Positions 1-5,841 of a stretch of DNA of 21,456 bases are shown here, in pieces. The position numbers and the translations under genes are program-made. Each line of letters starts with the position of its first letter. The stretch's first letter is position 1. Below the pieces are notes generated by a model. The model searched no databases. It was not told the origin of the DNA and was given only the letters and a program-made list of their open reading frames with translations. Origin of the DNA: JANNOG01 sp050329415 (GTDB taxonomy: Bacteria; Actinomycetota; Actinomycetes; Actinomycetales; JBBAYJ01); the NCBI GenBank assembly GCA_050329415.1, contig JBHJOS010000049.1, forward strand, positions 1-21,456, given 5' to 3'.

Positions 1-1167
<1,167 letters not shown>

Positions 1168-1168
1168 G

Positions 1169-1181
1169 CCCGGCAGCCGGG
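1169..1181 (+). terminator. Short GC hairpin just after acs
   Basis: CCCGGCAGCCGGG lies one base after the acs stop codon. It can form a short stem (CCCG/CGGG with a 5-nt loop). There is no following T-run, so intrinsic termination is only a weak suggestion. Confidence 0.25.
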
Positions 1182-1238
1182 ATCTGTGACTCTCGGTGTG
1201 CTTGTCCTGCCACACGTGGTGTTCATGCATGGTGTGTC

Positions 1239-1298
1239 CGCGCAACTCGCACCCGCGCAACTTGCACCCGTGCATGTTGCGCCCGTGCAGGTAGCACG
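1239..1298. repeat. Four degenerate 15-bp tandem repeats
   Basis: Four consecutive 15-bp units start at 1239, 1254, 1269 and 1284 and share the pattern CGYGCAnnTnGCnCC; the first two are CGCGCAACTCGCACC and CGCGCAACTTGCACC. The stretch 1168-1418 holds no convincing gene. It carries this array and, further downstream, the 23-bp array in front of the AAA ATPase gene. Confidence 0.75.
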
Positions 1299-1347
1299 CG
1301 TGTCTGGAGCTCCACGCCGGTGGCGTCGCACAATCCGCACTCAGCAA

Positions 1348-1416
1348 TCCGCAGAACCTGCACTGAACGACCCGCAGAACCCGTACTCGGAGGTCCGCAG
1401 AACCCGTACTCTGGGA
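1348..1416. repeat. Three tandem 23-bp repeats overlapping the AAA ATPase promoter
   Basis: Units lie at 1348-1370, 1371-1393 and 1394-1416. Each starts (T/C)CCGCAGAAC; units 2 and 3 share CCGCAGAACCCGTACTC. A partial unit, with TCCGCACTCAGCAA, sits just upstream around 1334-1347. The last unit contains the putative -10 box TACTCT and ends 2 bp before the ATG, so the array is part of the promoter or operator region. Confidence 0.8.
1407..1412 (+). promoter_or_regulatory. Putative -10 box for leaderless AAA ATPase transcript
   Basis: TACTCT fits TANNNT and lies exactly 6 nt before the ATG at 1419, the spacing expected when transcription starts at the start codon. The only GGAGG nearby (1389-1393) is 25 nt upstream of the ATG, too far to be a normal ribosome binding site. 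Confidence 0.5.
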
Positions 1417-1418
1417 CC

Positions 1419-2669
1419 ATGGTGGCCTATCGCTCCCGGGATGTGGACCGCCTCGTGGCGTCCCTGCTCGCGACGGCGCCCGCGATCCTGCTCACCGGCC
1501 CCCGAGCCGCCGGGAAGACTACGACGGCGCTTCAGCACGCCGGCGACGTCCTCCGCCTCGATCGACCCGAGGACGCGGCGGCCGTGGCGCTGGATCCCGA
1601 CACGGTCCTGCGCACTGCACGCCCGCCGCTGCTCCTCGACGAGTGGCAGCAGGTCCCCGACGTTCTCTGGGCCGTCAAGCGTGCGGTCGACCACGACGAC
1701 TCGCCCGGTCGCTTCATCCTGACCGGCAGCGTGCGAGCGGAGACCGACGAGCGGTCCTGGCCGGGGACCGGTCGTGTCGTGCGCGTGCCCATCTGGCCGA
1801 TGACGCAGCGCGAGATCGCCGGCCCCCCGGGGCCCCGGCGACTGCTGGCCGACCTCGTGGCTAGGGGCGGCGTCGACACGTTGGACGACCTGGTGGCACC
1901 CGGGACGACGCCGGACCTGCCTGGATACCTGGCGATGGCGTTGCGCGGCGGGCTGCCTCCCATGGTCGTCGGCGCCGCCGCCCGCTACCCGGCGCGCTGG
2001 CTGGCGACGTACCTCGACCAGATCGCGACCCGGGACGCCCCGGGAGTCGAACCCGGCCGTGACCCCGCTCGACTGCGTCGATACCTCAGTGTCATGGCTG
2101 AGCACAGCGCAGGCCTGCCGACGACCGCGACCGTCGTCGAGGGCGCCGGCGTGAACGAGCGGACGGCGCGGGCGTACGACTCCCTCTTCCAGGCCCTGGG
2201 AGTCTTGGACGTCGTCCCGGCGTGGTCGACGAACCGACTCAAGCGCCTGACCCAGCGGAGCAAGCGGTACCTCACCGACACCGGAATCGCGGCCGCGGCT
2301 CTCCGTGTGACGTCGGCCCAGGTCCTCATGCGCGACCCACGCCTTCTCGGTCGCCTCGTCGATACCTTCGTCATGGCGCAGGTCCGCGGTGAACTCGCGG
2401 CCGACGAGCAGCCACCGCAGGTGTCCCACCTGCGCGACCGCGAGGGGCGCGAGGTCGACATCCTCCTCGACTACGGCATCGGGGGGGTCGTCGCGATCGA
2501 GGTCAAGGCGGGGTCCGCGCCCCGCTCCCAGGACGCGGCCCACCTGATGTGGCTCCGGGAGTCCCTGGGAGACCGCTTCGTGGCCGGGCTCGTGGTCCAC
2601 ACCGGTTCCCGGGTGCACCGCTTCGCTCCGGACATCGCCGCGGTACCCATCGCCTCGCTCTGGTCCTGA
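1419..2669 (+). CDS. AAA-family ATPase with DUF4143 domain
   Basis: A 416-residue protein of the AAA_14/DUF4143 family: widespread, accessory, physiologically uncharacterised P-loop ATPases of bacteria and archaea. Walker A is GPRAAGKTT (residues 27-35). Walker B is LLLDEWQQVP with D74 and E75. A sensor-like FILTGSVR follows. The C-terminal part has the DUF4143 layout and ends in a PD-(D/E)XK-like pattern, REVDILLDY (D347) then AIEVKAG (E361, K363), suggesting a nuclease-like fold. No membrane segment is seen. The ATG at 1419 was chosen because the P-loop begins about 20 residues after it and a -10-like box sits 6 nt upstream; the frame is open further upstream but through repeats and acs. 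The gene stands alone, 24 bp from a convergent protease gene, inside an otherwise conserved block, so insertion is likely. Its function is unknown. Confidence 0.9.
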   Translation: MVAYRSRDVDRLVASLLATAPAILLTGPRAAGKTTTALQHAGDVLRLDRPEDAAAVALDPDTVLRTARPPLLLDEWQQVPDVLWAVKRAVDHDDSPGRFILTGSVRAETDERSWPGTGRVVRVPIWPMTQREIAGPPGPRRLLADLVARGGVDTLDDLVAPGTTPDLPGYLAMALRGGLPPMVVGAAARYPARWLATYLDQIATRDAPGVEPGRDPARLRRYLSVMAEHSAGLPTTATVVEGAGVNERTARAYDSLFQALGVLDVVPAWSTNRLKRLTQRSKRYLTDTGIAAAALRVTSAQVLMRDPRLLGRLVDTFVMAQVRGELAADEQPPQVSHLRDREGREVDILLDYGIGGVVAIEVKAGSAPRSQDAAHLMWLRESLGDRFVAGLVVHTGSRVHRFAPDIAAVPIASLWS

Positions 2670-2693
2670 GGTCGCGCCGGCCGGGCGTGAGGG

Positions 2694-4262
2694 TCAGATC
2701 CCCGACACGGCGAAGGTCTCGAGGATCCGGTCCAGCGCCTGGAGATCGGCGTCGTTCGTCGCCTGCATCGCCAGGTAGACCAGGAACCGCCGGTCCTCCG
2801 GGTACAGGGCGGCCTGGACGAACACCGTCTGCGAGCCGCCGCACGCACCGTAGAGGTCGTAGCTGCCGCTGTAGGTTCCGTCGTCGTAGGCGCTGCGCGA
2901 CTCGAACGTGCACTGCCCGCCCGTCAGGCCCGGGCCCAGGATGTCGAGGATCCCCTCGGGCGGGGCGCCACCGAGGTCGGGCACCACGGCGATGACCGCG
3001 CCGGGGATGGACCAACTGCCGTCGAAGGCCGAGCCGCTGGGCGCCACGGCCAGCGCCGGCCAGCGGCCGCCGCTGCCGTCGTCGAGCCCGGAGCCGTCCA
3101 CGAAGGCCCACGACGCCGGGGCGCTCACCGTGATGGTGCCGGTGTCGTCGGACACCTCGACGAAGTCCGTGTACCCGGCACCTTCGTCGTCCGGCACCTC
3201 GCCGCGCAGCTCGTTGGCGAAGGTCTGGGTGACCTCGAGGGCCTCCCCGTTGATCTGCCCCTCGAGCAGCTCGCCCGTGGCCAGCCTCAGCACCTCGATC
3301 GAGAGCACGTCCTCGGCGGTGTTGCTGCGCAGCACGTCGCAGTAGTCGCTCATCGAGCCGTCGGTGCCGATGACGATGTTCTCGAACCGGGTGATGATGT
3401 CGCCGCCCCGGACACCGGTCGCGTGCGCGGGCGAGTCGGTGTCGACCGACGACACCCAGATCCCCGAGGTCCCATCGTCCAGGACGAACGCCTCGCCGTT
3501 GACGCCGATCGCCGTGACGTCCCGACCCTCGGCCAGCTCCCGCAGCACGGACTTGGCCTCGTCGTCCGCGATCGCGAGGAACTGCCCCGAGCCGATGTCG
3601 CCCGCGTAGTTGACCCCGACCACACGGCCGGCCGGGTCGACCAGCGGTCCGCCGGAGTTGCCCGGGTTGATCGTGGAGTCGTGCTGGAGGACGGCGTCCA
3701 CCGACGCCCACGAGGTCTCGCCGGGCGTCGCCGCCCGCGACACGATGCCGTTGGTGAGGGTGTACTCGTCCTCGCCCAGGGGGAAGCCGGCCGCGTACAC
3801 CTCGGTGCCGACCGCGGGGGTGTCCGGCACCCAGGTGAGGTACGGGAAACCCTCGCCCTCGACGTCGATGACGGCGAGGTCCGAGCACTCCGAGACGCCG
3901 AGGACCTGACCGTTGCGTGGGGAGTCCTCGCCATCGACGTGGATCTCGAGGAAGGCCGCGCCGGTCACCACGTGGTTGTTCGTCACGACGATGCCATCCG
4001 CGGAGACGAAGAACCCGGACCCGGACCCGGCCGTGTTGAGGAGCTCGCCCTGCTCGGGGTCGACGAACGTGCCCTCCCCGGTGATCCGCACCACGGCGCT
4101 GCGGACGTCGGAGAGCTCGCTCACCCGGCCGCCGCCAGCGTCGTCGCCGTCGTCGCCTCGGCCACTGGCGCCCGCGCAGGCAGGCAGCACCACAAGCCCC
4201 GCCACCGCGGCTGCGACCGTCGCCCGAGCCGCTCGACCACGCCGCCCACTTGGTCCCCTCAC
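2694..4262 (-). CDS. Lipoprotein trypsin-like (S1C) serine protease with PDZ-like domain
   Basis: A 522-residue exported protease. The N-terminus has arginines, a hydrophobic run and the lipobox-like LVVLPAC (Cys29), so a lipid-anchored extracytoplasmic enzyme is likely. The chymotrypsin-fold triad is visible: His97 in TNNHVV, Asp128 in SDLAVI and Ser203 in INPGNSGGP, typical of HtrA/DegP-like proteases. A PDZ-like segment (about 250-340, with GIWVSSVDTDSPAHATGVRGGD) follows. The last 170 or so residues form an unrecognised Gly/Ser-rich domain. The frame is open upstream to a GTG at 4328. I prefer GTG 4262 because it gives a 29-residue signal peptide and a TACCGT box lies 8 nt upstream. The gene is divergent from an inhibitor-like lipoprotein and convergent with the AAA gene. 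M. tuberculosis also has a protease gene next to acs, but this one is larger. Substrates are unknown. Confidence 0.9.
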   Translation of the reverse strand: MRGPSGRRGRAARATVAAAVAGLVVLPACAGASGRGDDGDDAGGGRVSELSDVRSAVVRITGEGTFVDPEQGELLNTAGSGSGFFVSADGIVVTNNHVVTGAAFLEIHVDGEDSPRNGQVLGVSECSDLAVIDVEGEGFPYLTWVPDTPAVGTEVYAAGFPLGEDEYTLTNGIVSRAATPGETSWASVDAVLQHDSTINPGNSGGPLVDPAGRVVGVNYAGDIGSGQFLAIADDEAKSVLRELAEGRDVTAIGVNGEAFVLDDGTSGIWVSSVDTDSPAHATGVRGGDIITRFENIVIGTDGSMSDYCDVLRSNTAEDVLSIEVLRLATGELLEGQINGEALEVTQTFANELRGEVPDDEGAGYTDFVEVSDDTGTITVSAPASWAFVDGSGLDDGSGGRWPALAVAPSGSAFDGSWSIPGAVIAVVPDLGGAPPEGILDILGPGLTGGQCTFESRSAYDDGTYSGSYDLYGACGGSQTVFVQAALYPEDRRFLVYLAMQATNDADLQALDRILETFAVSGI

Positions 4263-4270
4263 GTGAGGGA

Positions 4271-4276
4271 ACGGTA
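4271..4276 (-). promoter_or_regulatory. Putative -10 box for the protease gene
   Basis: Read on the minus strand this is TACCGT, 8 nt before the GTG at 4262. It supports a nearly leaderless transcript and the shorter start. No good -35 is seen. Confidence 0.35.
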
Positions 4277-4396
4277 CGGGCCGACGGTCGCGCCTGCCTA
4301 GAGGTGATCTCCCGGGGCGAGCAGGCACCGTCCTCGGCAGGACCAGGACGAGGCACGAACGGCGGCCACGACCCCATGCGGCCCCGGGTCGTCTCG

Positions 4397-4402
4397 TACG
4401 GT
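4397..4402 (+). promoter_or_regulatory. Putative -10 box for the SSI-like lipoprotein gene
   Basis: TACGGT lies exactly 6 nt before the ATG at 4409, consistent with a leaderless mRNA. A GGTGGA stretch (4401-4406) could alternatively act as a weak Shine-Dalgarno at short spacing. Confidence 0.4.
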
Positions 4403-4408
4403 GGATGC

Positions 4409-4918
4409 ATGCCGCGGTTGACCCTCCTGGTCCGGGCCGCCAGCGCGGCGACCCTCATGGCCTCACTCACCGGCTGCGCCGAGGACACGGTGGTCGCCGA
4501 CGACGGCACACCGGGTGCCGCCTCCGCCGCGGCCTCCCCCGCGGCCGACCTGACCGTCACCTACGACCCGGGCGACGGCTCCGAGTCGGCGACGTACCGG
4601 CTGGCCTGCGATGACGCGGGCCGTCCGGCCGACCCGGCGGACGCCGGGCACCCCGATCCGCGAGCAGCGTGCGAAGGCCTCACCGGGCAGGCATCCGGCA
4701 CCGAGGTCTCCGGGGACCCGTTCGCCCCGGTCCCGGACGACGCCGTCTGCACCATGCAGTACGGCGGGCCGCAGACCGCGACCGTCACGGGCTCCTACCG
4801 CGGGGAGGCGGTCGACGCCGTCTTCACCCTCGAGAACGGCTGCGAGATCGCCCGCTGGCAGGACGCCCCGGTGCTGGCCGGCATCGGCACCGACGCCACC
4901 GCCCTGCAGGGCGGCTGA
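4409..4918 (+). CDS. Lipoprotein with Streptomyces subtilisin inhibitor (SSI)-like domain
   Basis: A 169-residue exported protein. The signal peptide ends in the lipobox SLTGC (Cys23), followed by a 25-residue Ala/Thr/Asp linker. Residues about 47-155 follow the SSI family pattern: RLAC (C67), GHPDPRAAC (C88), AVCTMQY (C114), then VTGSYRGEAV and ENGCEI (C145). These match the four disulfide cysteines of SSI (LTC, THPAPGSAC, VMCPMVY, NECEM). The reactive-site P1 methionine of SSI aligns with Met116, and P1' would be Gln117. It is therefore probably a cell-surface inhibitor of subtilisin- or chymotrypsin-like serine proteases, although most SSI proteins are secreted rather than lipid-anchored. 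It is divergent from the lipoprotein protease; whether that enzyme is its target is unknown. The ATG at 4409 gives the signal peptide; upstream starts in the frame do not. Confidence 0.85.
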   Translation: MPRLTLLVRAASAATLMASLTGCAEDTVVADDGTPGAASAAASPAADLTVTYDPGDGSESATYRLACDDAGRPADPADAGHPDPRAACEGLTGQASGTEVSGDPFAPVPDDAVCTMQYGGPQTATVTGSYRGEAVDAVFTLENGCEIARWQDAPVLAGIGTDATALQGG

Positions 4919-5092
4919 GGCCGGGCGGGGCGCCCGTCGGCTGCGGAACCTCGGCCGACTTGGCCCGATCATGTGACGTGTTGTGACCAGGCCAAGCACA
5001 CGTGGCTTGGTGTCCGGCTGCGACACGCCGGTCGGGACGGGCTCATCACGACCACTCGGCAGGCCAAGTGCGCCGACGAGGCCGAGCCCGTC
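4919..5092. other. Convergent intergenic region with short inverted repeats
   Basis: This gap lies between the ends of the SSI-like and nicotinamidase-like genes. No gene is seen. CCAAGC (4992-4997) and GCTTGG (5005-5010) form a 6-bp stem with a 7-nt loop, a possible bidirectional terminator without a T-run. The octamer AGGCCAAG occurs at 4989-4996 and 5061-5068, and its 7-base complement CTTGGCC at 4959-4965, so other pairings are possible. Confidence 0.4.
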
Positions 5093-5683
5093 TCAAGCGA
5101 CGACGTGGACGCCCGCGTCGCGCATTCGAGCCACGGCGCGGTCGGCGTCACCCGGTTCCAGTTCGACGAAGCGGGTGGCCGCGAGCGGGACGGTGACGTC
5201 GAACCCGAGGCGTCGGCCGTCGAGCGCAGTCGACGCGACGCAGACGTCACCGGCCAGGCCGGTCACGACGATCGACCGCGCGCCCGCCTCCGACAACAGC
5301 CGGCCGAGGCGGGTGGCCTGCGTGAGGCCCGACTCGGGGTCGCGCACCGAGAAGCCGGAGTACCCGTCCTCCCCGTCGACCCCCTTGCGGACCACTGGCC
5401 CGGCGACGTCGAGCCCGTCCACCAGCTCCGCACCCCAGGTGTCCGCCACACAGTGCACGGGCCAGGTGCCGCCGTCCTTGGCGAAGTGCGGCGTCGTCGG
5501 CGGGTGCCAGTCCTGGGTGTAGAACACCGGGCGCCCGACCGCGCGGGCGGCGGCGACGTAGGCGTTGACGACGGGCACGACCTCCTCCCCGCCCCGGACG
5601 TACAGCCCGCCGTCGGCCAGGGCGAAGTCGTTCTGGACGTCGACGACGACGAGGGCGGAGCCCTCGGCGTCGAGTCCGCTCAC
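5093..5683 (-). CDS. pncA: Isochorismatase-family hydrolase, probable nicotinamidase
   Basis: A 196-residue cytosolic cysteine hydrolase that probably deamidates nicotinamide to nicotinate in NAD salvage. The cysteine-hydrolase triad is clear: Asp15 (VVVDVQNDF), Lys100 (VVRKGVD) and Cys148 (GLAGDVCVAST). A PncA-type metal site is present in TQDWHPPTTPHF (Asp58, His60, His66), which separates it from isochorismatases lacking the metal. The frame also opens at an ATG at 5725, which has no ribosome binding site. GTG 5683 is preferred because GAGGAG lies 6 nt upstream and the catalytic strand begins about 10 residues after it. It is divergent from the Mrp operon with 158 bp between, and convergent with the SSI-like gene. 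No functional link to either is evident. Substrate specificity is inferred. Confidence 0.88.
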   Translation of the reverse strand: MSGLDAEGSALVVVDVQNDFALADGGLYVRGGEEVVPVVNAYVAAARAVGRPVFYTQDWHPPTTPHFAKDGGTWPVHCVADTWGAELVDGLDVAGPVVRKGVDGEDGYSGFSVRDPESGLTQATRLGRLLSEAGARSIVVTGLAGDVCVASTALDGRRLGFDVTVPLAATRFVELEPGDADRAVARMRDAGVHVVA

Positions 5684-5689
5684 CTGGTT

Positions 5690-5695
5690 CTCCTC
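5690..5695 (-). promoter_or_regulatory. Ribosome binding site deciding the pncA start
   Basis: Minus-strand GAGGAG lies 6 nt before GTG 5683. The upstream ATG (5725) lacks such a site. Confidence 0.6.
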
Positions 5696-5727
5696 GCTGG
5701 TCGCCACCACCCCATCGTCCCCCATCG

Positions 5728-5743
5728 CGCGGGACGTCCCGCG
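5728..5743. promoter_or_regulatory. Perfect 16-bp palindrome, candidate operator of the Mrp operon
   Basis: CGCGGGACGTCCCGCG reads the same on both strands. It ends 6 bp upstream of the TACAAT box (5750-5755), covering the -35/spacer region of the putative mrp promoter and lying upstream of pncA. The shape suits a dimeric regulator. No regulator gene is adjacent. Confidence 0.45.
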
Positions 5744-5749
5744 ACCGCC

Positions 5750-5755
5750 TACAAT
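5750..5755 (+). promoter_or_regulatory. Putative -10 box of the Mrp operon
   Basis: TACAAT is close to the TATAAT consensus in a very GC-rich background, 86 bp before the mrpA start. It predicts a transcription start near 5761-5763 and a leader of about 80 nt. No consensus -35 is visible; the palindrome occupies that place. Confidence 0.5.
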
Positions 5756-5756
5756 C

Positions 5757-5841
5757 AGTGGCGGCGTGCCGGGAAATCGGGTCGGCGAGCCGCCTCTGGG
5801 GCGGCCACTCTCGACGACCCCTCCGGAGGTGCTCCGCTCTC
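5757..5841 (+). promoter_or_regulatory. Candidate structured leader RNA of mrpA (possible cation-responsive riboswitch)
   Basis: The untranslated leader can fold into several stems. An outer stem pairs AGUGGC (5757-5762) with GCCACU (5804-5809). One inner stem pairs GCCG (5768-5771) with CGGC (5783-5786) around an A/G-rich loop. A second inner stem pairs CGCC (5791-5794) with GGCG (5800-5803). Downstream, CGGAG (5824-5828) can pair with CUCCG (5832-5836), which would hide the GGAGG at 5825-5829. This layout, a junction followed by a hairpin over the Shine-Dalgarno, is typical of translational riboswitches. Known classes upstream of bacterial Na+/H+ antiporters include the Li+-sensing nhaA motifs and a Na+ class. 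Membership cannot be decided by eye. If transcription starts at 5761 or later, the outer stem would lose its 5' half. Confidence 0.4.

Noticed and set aside
1186..1722. Open frame through the 15-bp repeats with QLAPA-like repeats
   Set aside because: The period of 15 is a multiple of 3, so any frame stays open; the rest overlaps the AAA gene in a wrong frame and resembles no family.
2481..2487. Run of seven G in the AAA gene as a programmed frameshift site
   Set aside because: The frame continues intact through the PD-(D/E)XK region to a normal end, and similar G-runs occur by chance in this DNA.
2503..4560. 685-residue minus-strand open frame overlapping the protease
   Set aside because: The sequence is almost only Arg/Gly/Ala; the lipoprotein protease with a full catalytic triad uses a different frame of the same strand.
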